Shown here piece by piece: positions 44,893-53,344 of a stretch of DNA of 64,000 nt. Within the stretch, counting starts at the first letter, position 1, and each line of letters starts with the position of its first letter. Below the pieces are notes generated by a model, which was given only the letters and a program-made list of their open reading frames with translations, ran no database searches and was not told the origin of the DNA. A program made the translations under genes and the position numbers. This DNA comes from Anthocerotibacter panamensis C109 (GTDB taxonomy: Bacteria; Cyanobacteriota; Cyanobacteriia; Gloeobacterales; Anthocerotibacteraceae), in the NCBI RefSeq assembly GCF_018389385.1, contig NZ_CP062698.1, forward strand, positions 1,863,501 to 1,927,500. Reading direction: 5' to 3'.

Positions 44893-44897
44893 CAAAT

Positions 44898-45074
44898 CGG
44901 GGTAGGAGCATAAATACGCTTCTATAGAATATTGCTTTTAGATTTTGTTTAACTGATTAGCAATTTAACTATCGCCCAGAGAGGTAATATTCTTGCTAAT
45001 CTTAATTTTTTCTTCATTTCATGCCAAAGGAAGTTCAGTTATGGTTACGAGCATAAAAACGGGAGTTTGCAGCA
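44898..45074. other. AT-rich upstream region of the FG-GAP gene
   Basis: About 180 AT-rich bases between the MITE-like element and the next gene. A promoter is likely here (TTTGTTTAACTG and further A/T runs), but no clear -35/-10 pair can be called. A short frame at 44993-45193 is not supported. Confidence 0.3.
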
Positions 45075-47030
45075 ATGGAACTAAAGTCATGCCGAGTAAT
45101 AATAGCCCTCCTCCAAAAATCAGTCTTTGCTTTAACCACTTTAATTGTCTTTGGATCTGTCACTCGACAAACTGTCCATGCCTACCCAGTTAATTTGGAA
45201 AGCAATGAAGATATAGTTGCCAATCCCTTTCTTTATAGATCTAATGACAGTGTGGTCAGGTCGCTTACCACCTTTGTTTCCCGGACAGGCCCCACAGGGT
45301 TTGATGCTGAACCCGAAACAGTCCGCATTGAATATGGGGTACCCCCATTCGTTTCCCCAAGTGGAAGAGGGCTTCGAATCTATCTTTTCTCAACTATCAG
45401 AACAAATGACAGTTTTCCCATACCTTCTTTTATAAGAAGGAAGGGAACGAATAACTATATCTATGAGGATTTCAGGAATCTCAGTAGCAATAACTCATAT
45501 ACCTTTCGCGCTTCATATCTACCGTTTTTTCTGTTCCCCCAGTACCTCAGTACCGCAGATAATTTGGTTGACCAATTCTACTTTGATGTCAGTAATGGAC
45601 TTTGGCTATCTTTTAACAGTAGCAATCAAACATGTACCTCGCTTTTCAACTATGGTGCTCCTCAAGCACCATACTACGATACTCCAGTTCCAGGAGACTA
45701 CGACCAAGATGCTCTAACAGATGCAGCAGTCTGGCGGCGGCAGACGGGGGAGTGGTTTACCCGTCTTGCCTCAACCGGCCAAAGCATATATAGGGGTACA
45801 TATGGAAGTGCCTACGCACCGTACAATGATGTCGCAACAGCGGCAGACTATGATGGTGATGGCTTCACCGATATTAGTGTATGGCGCACTTCTACAGGAG
45901 AATGGCTTTACAGGTCTACAGCGACGGGACAAGATTCCAATCTTGGGGCATTTGGTATCGCTGCTGCCCCCTATTACGATCTCCCTGTCCAGGCTGATTA
46001 TGACGGTGATGGAAAGACAGATTTAGCTGTTCGTCGCCGTCAAAGTGGCAACTATCAATTTATAGTTCGGTATAGTTCCAATGGACAGGTTAAAACGTAT
46101 AGTGAGCTTGGCACAGGTTCTTCCTACCTGCCTCAAGGCTACCCGGTACATGCTGATTATGATGGTGATGGCAAGGTAGATCCCGCTGTAGCCTCACTGG
46201 ATGCCAGCTTCAAGTATGTAGTTACGTACCAATCCTCAAGTATCGGTCAGGCTCTAACTAAATCGTTTCAATCCGCAGGTACAGGTGTCTCTGCAAGTGT
46301 AGGACCTAGGGTGGGAGATTTTGATGGTGATGGCATTGCAGATCCGGCGGTGTTTTATCCAAACAGCAGTTATATGCATTACCTCTCAAGTACAACGGGC
46401 AAGGTTGTAACCTATGCTAACAATTGCGGCAACGTTAATACGAGGGGCAACTTTACTTATCTAGGGCTGAATGCTGCCTTGAGCCCTATCATCATTGATA
46501 CAGCTGGAGATGGATTCGATCTGGTTGCAGCAGCCGATGGAGTTACTTTTGATTTTGAAGGCTTTGGCTTTGCTACGCGAAGTTCATGGACGAAGCCATT
46601 CAGCAATGATGCTTTTCTAGTGCTTGATCGCAATGGAAATGGTAAGATTGACAATGGTGGGGAATTGTTCGGAAACCATACTGTGCAGCCTGCAACAATG
46701 GACCCCAATGGTTTTATAGCCCTGGCAGAGTTTGATAAGCCTGCCCTTGGAGGTAATAATGATGGCCTAATCAGTTCAAAAGATGCAGTCTACAGTAAAC
46801 TGCGGTTATGGTTTGATATTTCTCACGATGGGAAATCGCAGCCAGCAGAGTTACAAACGCTGGTTAGTAAAGGCATTACTGCCCTGGATTTAGACTACAA
46901 GGAATCCCGGCGTGAGGATCAACACAGTAACCAATTCAAGTACCGGGCACGCGTCCTTGATATTAAAGGGGTACAGGCAGGGCGGTGGGCGTGGGACGTT
47001 TTCTTCAGTACTGACGACAGGACTGATTAA
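45075..47030 (+). CDS. Secreted FG-GAP/VCBS repeat protein with calcium-binding loops
   Basis: 651 residues. A signal peptide (~1-36, ending TVHA) is followed by a ~150-residue unique region. At least five FG-GAP-type repeats follow, each with a calcium loop (GDYDQDALTD, ADYDGDGFTD, ADYDGDGKTD, ADYDGDGKVD, GDFDGDGIAD) and tryptophan-containing strands such as VWRTSTGEW. The C-terminal domain has DTAGDGFDL and the EF-hand-like LDRNGNGKIDNGGELFG found at the end of large RTX/haemolysin-type secreted proteins. Likely surface or matrix protein. Base composition is lower in GC than the neighbours, suggesting transfer. Confidence 0.85.
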   Translation: MELKSCRVIIALLQKSVFALTTLIVFGSVTRQTVHAYPVNLESNEDIVANPFLYRSNDSVVRSLTTFVSRTGPTGFDAEPETVRIEYGVPPFVSPSGRGLRIYLFSTIRTNDSFPIPSFIRRKGTNNYIYEDFRNLSSNNSYTFRASYLPFFLFPQYLSTADNLVDQFYFDVSNGLWLSFNSSNQTCTSLFNYGAPQAPYYDTPVPGDYDQDALTDAAVWRRQTGEWFTRLASTGQSIYRGTYGSAYAPYNDVATAADYDGDGFTDISVWRTSTGEWLYRSTATGQDSNLGAFGIAAAPYYDLPVQADYDGDGKTDLAVRRRQSGNYQFIVRYSSNGQVKTYSELGTGSSYLPQGYPVHADYDGDGKVDPAVASLDASFKYVVTYQSSSIGQALTKSFQSAGTGVSASVGPRVGDFDGDGIADPAVFYPNSSYMHYLSSTTGKVVTYANNCGNVNTRGNFTYLGLNAALSPIIIDTAGDGFDLVAAADGVTFDFEGFGFATRSSWTKPFSNDAFLVLDRNGNGKIDNGGELFGNHTVQPATMDPNGFIALAEFDKPALGGNNDGLISSKDAVYSKLRLWFDISHDGKSQPAELQTLVSKGITALDLDYKESRREDQHSNQFKYRARVLDIKGVQAGRWAWDVFFSTDDRTD

Positions 47031-47215
47031 CTGACAAAACTCTTGAAACCTTTGCCCAGCAAGGATTCCATAAGTCAGGCTTTCCAAAAGCTTAAATCTA
47101 GTCAGAGTGAAGCTTTTAGAGATTTCCTGCCGAGATCTGTCAGATACCATCTCACCAGTCAATCAGGACGGCAGGGATAGATGGCTAACGAGCCGCTAAA
47201 TTAGGATGGGCTTAG

Positions 47216-47881
47216 ATGACAACCGCCCACGGACGCTCAGTGACCGCGTTGGAGCAAGTGCAGGAGTCGTTCAATTCCTTCTTCTCCCACCAAGCTTTCG
47301 CCCAAATCGCCCGCTCCCCCGAGCTTAAGGCTGAATATCTGGCTCGCCTGCACTGGTTGGAGAGTTTTGCGGTCGGGATGCTCAAGCACCGCGCCCAAAA
47401 TATGCCCACCCGCGAACTCCAACTCAAAGTCGCCCGCCACGCCGCCGACGAATTCAAACACGCCAAGTGGATTGGCGAACGGCTCCAGGAGTTGGGCTAC
47501 GAACCTAAAACCGGAGTCCAAGACCCTTACACCGCCGGAGTATTCGAGAATTATCCCGAGATCCCCTGGCAGCAGTTTTTTATCCAGCTCTATGTGGCGG
47601 AGACGCGAGGTTCTCAGGACATGGAGATTTTAAAATCTCATCTCCACGACGATCCCAGCACCTGCGACCTACTTGACCGGCTACTCGCCGACGAGCACAA
47701 CCACGTCCGTTATTTAGGAGAAGCCCTCAGCGAAGAATTCGACCGCGACCCGGATCTGCTCAGGCAATACTACAAGACCGTTTGGCGCGAGAAGCTCTCC
47801 TACCTCGGAGCCATGACCCGGATCGTCAGCCTCTACCTCAGCGGTAACCGCGACGCTATCCCCGCGACGATAGCTTTTTAA
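47216..47881 (+). CDS. Ferritin-like di-iron protein, copy 2
   Basis: 221 residues with the same iron ligands as copy 1: E49, E79xxH82, E129 and E160xxH163. The two proteins differ mainly in the helix before the last ligand pair (here DDPSTCDLLDRLLADEHNH). The copies are in direct orientation 4.3 kb apart with the AT-rich island between. It is convergent with ispD, three bases away. Confidence 0.85.
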   Translation: MTTAHGRSVTALEQVQESFNSFFSHQAFAQIARSPELKAEYLARLHWLESFAVGMLKHRAQNMPTRELQLKVARHAADEFKHAKWIGERLQELGYEPKTGVQDPYTAGVFENYPEIPWQQFFIQLYVAETRGSQDMEILKSHLHDDPSTCDLLDRLLADEHNHVRYLGEALSEEFDRDPDLLRQYYKTVWREKLSYLGAMTRIVSLYLSGNRDAIPATIAF

Positions 47882-47884
47882 ATA

Positions 47885-48571
47885 TCAGGGTTCTTTCGAT
47901 GCTAGCCGTTGTTCTAGGATGACCCGAGCCAGGATCAAGTCTAAGGGCGTGGTGACTTTGAGGTTGGTCTCTTCGCCGGGGACAATGGTGACCGGCAGGT
48001 CCAACTTTTCAAAAAGTGCCGCGTCGTCCGTGACATTCCAGCCCTCGTCCAGAGCGGTTTGGTGGGCTTTTTTGAGCAGCGGCACCGCGAAGCCCTGCGG
48101 TGTCTGAGCCGCCCAGAGCCGTTCGCGCGGCGGGGTGTACTGGATCTGGAGCGTACTGGAAGCGACTTCTTTGATCGTGTCCTTGACGGGGACTGCCGCG
48201 ATGAGCCCCGGAGTACTCAAAAGAGCATGCGCACAGCGGTCAATCAGATCCGGGGTGACCAGACAACGGGCTCCGTCATGAATCAGAACCTGCTCAGCCC
48301 CTCCAGGCAACGCCGCCAACCCCGCCGCTACCGACGCCTGTCGGGTCGCCCCGCCCTCGATCAAGACGATGGGCAGACCCGCTACTAATGCCTTGAAGGC
48401 CGGGTAATCGGTACGCGAGACCATCATCCCCACCCAGTCAATTGTCGTCGCCTGCATCACCGCATCCAGGGTCCAGGCAATGAGCGGGCGGTCCAAGAGG
48501 GGGAGCAGTAGCTTATTGCGGCTTGCTCCCATGCGTGAGCCGCTTCCGGCGGCGGCGATGAGCAGGTGCAT
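47885..48571 (-). CDS. ispD: 2-C-methyl-D-erythritol 4-phosphate cytidylyltransferase
   Basis: 228 residues with the IspD signatures AAAGSGSRMGASRNKLLLPL, HDGARCLVTPDLI, AVPVKDTIKEV and AQTPQGF. It forms CDP-methylerythritol in the non-mevalonate isoprenoid pathway, which feeds carotenoids, quinones and phytol. Three bases separate it from the upstream response-regulator gene, so the two are probably co-transcribed. Confidence 0.95.
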   Translation of the reverse strand: MHLLIAAAGSGSRMGASRNKLLLPLLDRPLIAWTLDAVMQATTIDWVGMMVSRTDYPAFKALVAGLPIVLIEGGATRQASVAAGLAALPGGAEQVLIHDGARCLVTPDLIDRCAHALLSTPGLIAAVPVKDTIKEVASSTLQIQYTPPRERLWAAQTPQGFAVPLLKKAHQTALDEGWNVTDDAALFEKLDLPVTIVPGEETNLKVTTPLDLILARVILEQRLASKEP

Positions 48572-48574
48572 CAG

Positions 48575-49264
48575 TCAATCCCGCAGGGCATAGCCCACAC
48601 CACGTACGGTTTGGATCAATTTCTTGTCCCCTTCGCGCTCCAGCTTGAGGCGCAGATAGCGGATATAGACCTCAATAATGTTGGACTCCCCCGGAAAATC
48701 CGCTCCCCAGACTTGGTGGAGGATCTGTTCGCGGGTGAGGACTTGCTGGGGATTTTCTAATAAAAACCGCAGCAAGTCGAATTCCTTGCCCGTCAGCTCA
48801 ATCGCCCGCTCCCCCCGTAAGACTTCGCGGGTCTGGCAGTTGAGGAGCAGGTCTTGGAAGCGCAGGCAATGGCTGTTGACTGAGGGCGCCCGAATGACCT
48901 GGGAGCGGACTTTAAAGAGCAGTTCACTGGCATCAAAGGGCTGGGGGACCAAATCACTGGCCCCGGCATCCAGGGCTGCCACCCGGCTATCTACATTGTC
49001 CTCATCCACCAACACGATGATCGGAACCTCGTGGCCCTGAATACGCAACTGACGGCACAGGGCGAGCCCTTCGGGTGAAGTCAACAGCAACAGATCGGCA
49101 GGATAGTTGCGCAGACTCTCCTGACACGCTTGAGCGCCTTGGGCGGTGCGCACCACAAAACCATAGGGAGCCAGTGCCTGCTGCACATGGATAGCCAGTT
49201 CAGGATCGCTACTCATGAGCAAGATGGTAGCGGTTTTGGATAGGGCAACCATGGAGCGGACCAT
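48575..49264 (-). CDS. OmpR-type response regulator with degenerate receiver
   Basis: 229 residues. The receiver domain lacks the usual phosphorylation residues: the acidic pair reads SSDPE, the acceptor region reads LLLLTSPEG with no aspartate and a short deletion, and the lysine position reads PQPFD. The C-terminal winged helix is intact (LTGKEFDLLRFLLENP, VWGADFPGESNIIEVYIRYLRLKL, TVRGVGYAL). It should bind DNA but not be switched by phosphorylation, like NblR-type atypical regulators. ATG 49264 and ATG 49252 are both possible starts. Confidence 0.87.
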   Translation of the reverse strand: MVRSMVALSKTATILLMSSDPELAIHVQQALAPYGFVVRTAQGAQACQESLRNYPADLLLLTSPEGLALCRQLRIQGHEVPIIVLVDEDNVDSRVAALDAGASDLVPQPFDASELLFKVRSQVIRAPSVNSHCLRFQDLLLNCQTREVLRGERAIELTGKEFDLLRFLLENPQQVLTREQILHQVWGADFPGESNIIEVYIRYLRLKLEREGDKKLIQTVRGVGYALRD

Positions 49265-49394
49265 AAGGACAAGACGAGATACGTAGTGACTACGATAGCG
49301 CCAACCTCAAGGAGCAGGAGCAGCTTTAATAGAATTCGCAGATTTCCTCCAGTCCAGACAGGTACCCTGGAAGTAGGTATCTAGGGAGAACAGC

Positions 49395-50312
49395 TTGGTA
49401 CAGACGTTTGTGGTAACTGGGGCGACCGGATTGGTAGGGCGGGCGCTGAGCCGTCAACTGCTAGAGCGAGGCGACCAGGTGGTGGTTCTGTCGCGCAATC
49501 CTGAGCAGGCACGCAGCCAAGTCCCTGGAGCCAGCGACTACCGCGCCTGGGGACCAACGAGTGTACCGCAAGAAGTTCTGGAAGGGGCTGATGGGGTCAT
49601 TCACTTAGCTGGGGCACCCGTCTTAGGGGAGCGCTGGAGCAAATCCTATAAAGAGCAGATCCTCACCAGCCGCACTGAAGGCACCCGAGCTTTGGTGGAT
49701 GCCATGGCTAGATGTACAGCCCCGCCTCGGGTCTTGGTCTCAGCCTCAGCGATTGGCTACTACGGATTTCGGGACGACACCGCGCTTAGGGAAACAGCCC
49801 CAGCGGGCAGCGACTTTTTGGCCCAAGTCTGTGTGCGCTGGGAAACTGAGGCCAACCGCGCTCAGACCCTGGGCATTCGGACGGTCATCCTGCGGTTTGG
49901 CATTATCCTCGACGCCGAAACAGGAGCACTGGCTAAGATGCTCCCTCCTTTTCGCAACTTTGTAGGGGGACCGCTGGGCTCAGGCAGGCAGTGGTTCTCC
50001 TGGGTACACCGAGACGATGTAGTGGGCGCGATCTGCTACGCGCTCGCCAGCCCCACTCTGAAAGGAACCTACAACTGCACTGCCCCCGAGCCCCTGACGA
50101 TGGTCGAGTTCTCCCAGGTTCTGGGGCAGACGCTTAGCCGACCCTCTTGGGCTGCAGTCCCCCGACTGGCCCTGGAAGTGCTTCTTGGGGAGGGTGCAGT
50201 CATCCTAGTGGAAGGGCAACGGGTCCTGCCGACCAAACTGGAGCAGGCGGGATACCGTTTTCGCTATCCTACGGCGGCTCAGGCACTCAGGGACCTGCTG
50301 GGTGAGGGATAG
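49395..50312 (+). CDS. TIGR01777-type NAD(P)-binding epimerase-like protein
   Basis: 305 residues of the extended SDR fold: TGATGLVG for the nucleotide, HLAGAPVLGERW, SASAIGYYG, and a C-terminal DUF1731-like part ending in YRFRYPTAAQALRDLL. Cyanobacterial members are often annotated as sugar nucleotide epimerase or cell-division-inhibitor-like; the real substrate is not known. The TTG at 49395 follows AGGGAG at good spacing. Confidence 0.9.
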   Translation: MVQTFVVTGATGLVGRALSRQLLERGDQVVVLSRNPEQARSQVPGASDYRAWGPTSVPQEVLEGADGVIHLAGAPVLGERWSKSYKEQILTSRTEGTRALVDAMARCTAPPRVLVSASAIGYYGFRDDTALRETAPAGSDFLAQVCVRWETEANRAQTLGIRTVILRFGIILDAETGALAKMLPPFRNFVGGPLGSGRQWFSWVHRDDVVGAICYALASPTLKGTYNCTAPEPLTMVEFSQVLGQTLSRPSWAAVPRLALEVLLGEGAVILVEGQRVLPTKLEQAGYRFRYPTAAQALRDLLGEG

Positions 50313-50394
50313 AGGGGCGATGTTATAGTGAGGAAACGCTGGAATACTGCGTATGGCTGAGGTGGCGAAACCACCCCTGTAGCAAGGAAAAGTC

Positions 50395-50667
50395 ATGAGT
50401 TTACCGCCCGCCCAAACACCCCTCTATAACCATCCGCTACACGCTCTGGAGGTTTGGTTGCGCGACCAGGGGTGTCACCAGGATGATGAAGTCGCCCATT
50501 GCTGGTACCTCAAGCACCCAGATTGGGAAGCCATCATCTACCTGGAGGAGACTGCATTGCGGGCTGAGTACCACTTCGACGAACAGACTCGGACGCTGAC
50601 GTTCCCCTACTCGTTGAGCCGTTGGGATGTGGAACAAGCGGTGTTTCATGCCAATCCTAAGGAATAG
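50395..50667 (+). CDS. DUF3143 cyanobacterial protein
   Basis: 90 residues that fit the DUF3143 pattern: LPPAQTPLYNHPL, WLRDQGC, HCWYLKHPDWEA and TFPYSLSRWDVEQAVF. The family is largely restricted to cyanobacteria and plastids, and its function is unknown. It overlaps the start of the downstream export gene by 20 bases, suggesting coupling. Confidence 0.85.
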   Translation: MSLPPAQTPLYNHPLHALEVWLRDQGCHQDDEVAHCWYLKHPDWEAIIYLEETALRAEYHFDEQTRTLTFPYSLSRWDVEQAVFHANPKE

Positions 50668-51745
50668 CTGCTACTCCCCTAAGTTTTGCCCAAAAGTATG
50701 GCCCTGCCCGCTTGTGGGGAGCATGGCCCTCGGACTTGTGCTATGGGTAAACCCTGTTCTGGCGCAAGGTACAACCGCCACCTTTGACCTGAGTGCCTCC
50801 AGCGATGCCTACCACCTAGGTGCGGGAGACCGCCTCAATATCACCGTCAGTAACCTGCCGGACCTCACCACCCCGGTCGAGATTGCCCCCGATGGCACCA
50901 TCTATCTACCCCTAGTCGGGAAGGTCCAGGTGGATGGGTTGACCAATCAAGCCTTGAAGCGCCGCCTGTTAGACCTCTACCAGACTTATCTCAAGGACCC
51001 CGAGGTAACCGTCGTCCTCGGCACGCCCCGCATGGTCCATGTCACCGTGTTCGGGGAGGTGCCCCAACCTGGTTCCTACGTGCTTCAGCAGAAACCCACT
51101 GCCTCTACCACTGTCTCTCAAGTACTGCAGCTAGCTGGAGGGGTGACGCCTACGGCTGCTGGACAAATCATTCTGGTGCGTCGCCTGCCCAATGGCGAGC
51201 ACCTCCGGCGGACGCTCGATCTGGTAGCCTTTATCGAGCGGGGCGATACCAGCCAAAACCCTACCCTTCAGGATGGAGATACCCTGCTTATCCCTAGGGC
51301 ACAGGGGCGGTTCCAGGATGCAGCAGACCCACTGCTTAACTCCAGCCTCACACCTGCGGGCTTTGAGGTGCGGGTGATCGGTGCGGTTCAGCGACCTGGC
51401 GTGGTGCGCGTGGCTCCCGATGCCCGGTTAGCTGACGCGCTTACCGCCTGCGGGGGATTTGCTACAGCGCAGCAAGCTACGCTCCTGCTGGTGCGCTTCG
51501 ATGAGTTGGGCAACGCCGGTTTGCGGACGCTGGAAGCCAACAGCCCCTTCACCGCTAATCTGCTCTTGAGCCCTGGAGACCTGCTGATAGCCCCGCGCCC
51601 CAGTCAGACGGACAGCGCGGCTAAAGCCAACTTCTTCACGGTCGTAGAAGGCTTGCTCACGACGCTGGACCATCCCCAGCCCACGGGTCAGGGGACCCTA
51701 GCCCAGCCCACCTGCAAAACTATTAAGGAATGCCCCCAAGAGTAG
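50648..51745 (+). CDS. Wza-type polysaccharide export protein
   Basis: 365 residues from ATG 50648 (ATG 50627 and ATG 50723 are alternatives). A signal peptide ends at PVLAQ. The Poly_export domain follows (YHLGAGDRLNITV, APDGTIYLPLVG, KDPEVTVVL), then SLBB beta-grasp repeats (VFGEVPQPGSYVL, VIGAVQRPGVVRV). Such proteins form the outer-membrane channel for exopolysaccharide. No cysteine lipobox is visible. A glycosyltransferase gene lies 1.6 kb downstream. Confidence 0.88.
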   Translation: MPILRNSCYSPKFCPKVWPCPLVGSMALGLVLWVNPVLAQGTTATFDLSASSDAYHLGAGDRLNITVSNLPDLTTPVEIAPDGTIYLPLVGKVQVDGLTNQALKRRLLDLYQTYLKDPEVTVVLGTPRMVHVTVFGEVPQPGSYVLQQKPTASTTVSQVLQLAGGVTPTAAGQIILVRRLPNGEHLRRTLDLVAFIERGDTSQNPTLQDGDTLLIPRAQGRFQDAADPLLNSSLTPAGFEVRVIGAVQRPGVVRVAPDARLADALTACGGFATAQQATLLLVRFDELGNAGLRTLEANSPFTANLLLSPGDLLIAPRPSQTDSAAKANFFTVVEGLLTTLDHPQPTGQGTLAQPTCKTIKECPQE

Positions 51746-51830
51746 CCTTCGCTACATACCTGGGTTAAGATAGCAGGGTCATGTCCCTAGGAGAAAATAC
51801 GGTGAAACACGTAGCGGGGGTACGAAGACC

Positions 51831-51862
51831 GTCTGCTTGGGGATAGCTTCCCAATTCCAGAC
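51831..51862 (+). other. Two-tier hairpin in the leader of the small membrane protein gene
   Basis: GTCTG 51831-51835 pairs with CAGAC 51858-51862, and inside it TTGGG 51837-51841 pairs with CCCAA 51850-51854, around an 8-base loop. It sits within a 196-base gap between the export gene and the 45-residue gene. It could be part of a structured 5' leader or a small RNA; no known riboswitch class is recognised. Confidence 0.35.
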
Positions 51863-51941
51863 TGTATTCCCACTCCAGCGCCCGTGGAAGCCGTCCCGAG
51901 GGCATGTGCTTTACTGGAAGTGAACGATTTTGGTTCCTCCG

Positions 51942-52079
51942 ATGCTTATCAAACAAGTGATCTTGCTCCTTACCGTCCTGTTCGTCCCCACGTTATTGTT
52001 TTTCACAAGCCGGGGTGGTTTTTATAATTCGGAACACTACACCGGGAATGGTTCAGCCCACGGAGTGACCGAGGAATAA
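51942..52079 (+). CDS. Small single-helix membrane protein, 45 residues
   Basis: ATG 51942 to TAA 52079 encodes a hydrophobic helix (QVILLLTVLFVPTLLFF) followed by a polar tail, RGGFYNSEHYTGNGSAHG. The tidy helix-plus-tail design, GTTCCTCC-flanked start and free intergenic space suggest a real gene, perhaps a small photosynthetic or respiratory subunit, but I cannot name the family. No strong ribosome site is seen. Confidence 0.55.
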   Translation: MLIKQVILLLTVLFVPTLLFFTSRGGFYNSEHYTGNGSAHGVTEE

Positions 52080-52122
52080 TCCCCTGCCCTTTCCGGCTTT
52101 TGCCTAGGGAGCGCCTTTGTCC

Positions 52123-53343
52123 ATGACTTCTGCCTTCCGCCGTCTTGTTTTGACCAACCCTGCTGTCTGGGTCACGGCTCTCCTGGCTACCACGGGAACA
52201 GCCCTCTACCTCATCCTGGTCCCCGCCTTTCTGCCCGCCAACAACAATTTGCCCATTGCTCAGGAGGCTCGCGAGCACCTGGAGGTCTACCTGGGGGATT
52301 ACGCGCAGCAGTTGGATACCTATCAGGCGGCGCTACAGTCTGGCAATGGCGCAGCGCTGGCTCGTGCCGATAGCTTCCTGAGTGGCCACCGCCAACAATT
52401 TGCCCAGGTTTTGGGGGCCTATCTCACGGTCCTGGCCCGCTTGCCCGAAGACCGGGAACCCTTAGTAGTGAAGTTGCAGACTCTGGCTCCCGACGAGCGG
52501 TTTCAGTTTGCGGTGGTCAGTTTAGAGGGTAAAAGCCATCTAGTACAGGTGAGCGTTGCCGAAAATGACTTTGATGTACGCCACCTCACACTTTGGCTCT
52601 CTAAGGACGAAGTTCTCGCACTCAATAATTATGAGACCGAGTGGCAGGCTCAAGTACGCGCAGTGCGGTTTGTCACTAGTGCCGGTCAGAAATTTTTGAT
52701 TGCCAACGGTCAGACCCAACAGCTTGAGGACCAGGCCCCCTTCCTAAAGGTATACCAGCGGGTGGGCTCCAACCTCCTCGACAAGACCCGGACCTATTTG
52801 CCCTCTGGGATGCTCGACGCCTTTGGGAGTAGTGAATTTATCGGGCAGACAGCCAACCTTAAGCTGGATGCGCTCCTGTTGGACCCCGAGGGCATTATGG
52901 CAGCTTGTGACAGTTGTGGTCTGGTCGGTCAGCGGTCATTGTGGCAGTGGACCGCCAAGGGTTATCAGGCGGTAGACCAGCAGATTTTGAATGAACCGGG
53001 GAATGCGCTCTATGCGGCCCTAGTGGTCTTGGTCCGCCGCGAGGGAGCCGGTGCCTGGACCAAGCCCTTTTTGGCCCCCCAGGTCCAGGCAACCATCGAA
53101 CGCTTCAAGGGCTTTGACCCCAAGCGTTATCCAGCCGTTGAACAGGGGCTGGTGGTGACCGCTTCTCAACCCTGGCAGAAGACGGGCTTTGAGTACAGCA
53201 TCGAAGGCCCGACCCAACTCAAGGTCTATGTCAAGCCCAATGCCCAGGGCCAGTGGCGGGCTGTGGAGGTCCGCGACCTCAAGCTCCAGCCTCCAGGGTG
53301 GTCGGTGCCCTATGTCCGCGACCGGGAGGTCGTGGCGGGCTAA
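52123..53343 (+). CDS. Conserved protein with N-terminal membrane helix, function unknown
   Basis: 406 residues from ATG 52123, with AGGGAG at about 52106. One membrane helix (~14-36) precedes a long soluble region with no motif I recognise. Mixed alpha/beta character and a mid-region cysteine pair (CDSCG) are visible. It ends one base before the glycosyltransferase gene, so the two are probably one operon with the export gene region. Possibly an envelope protein. Confidence 0.65.
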   Translation: MTSAFRRLVLTNPAVWVTALLATTGTALYLILVPAFLPANNNLPIAQEAREHLEVYLGDYAQQLDTYQAALQSGNGAALARADSFLSGHRQQFAQVLGAYLTVLARLPEDREPLVVKLQTLAPDERFQFAVVSLEGKSHLVQVSVAENDFDVRHLTLWLSKDEVLALNNYETEWQAQVRAVRFVTSAGQKFLIANGQTQQLEDQAPFLKVYQRVGSNLLDKTRTYLPSGMLDAFGSSEFIGQTANLKLDALLLDPEGIMAACDSCGLVGQRSLWQWTAKGYQAVDQQILNEPGNALYAALVVLVRREGAGAWTKPFLAPQVQATIERFKGFDPKRYPAVEQGLVVTASQPWQKTGFEYSIEGPTQLKVYVKPNAQGQWRAVEVRDLKLQPPGWSVPYVRDREVVAG

Positions 53344-53344
53344 T

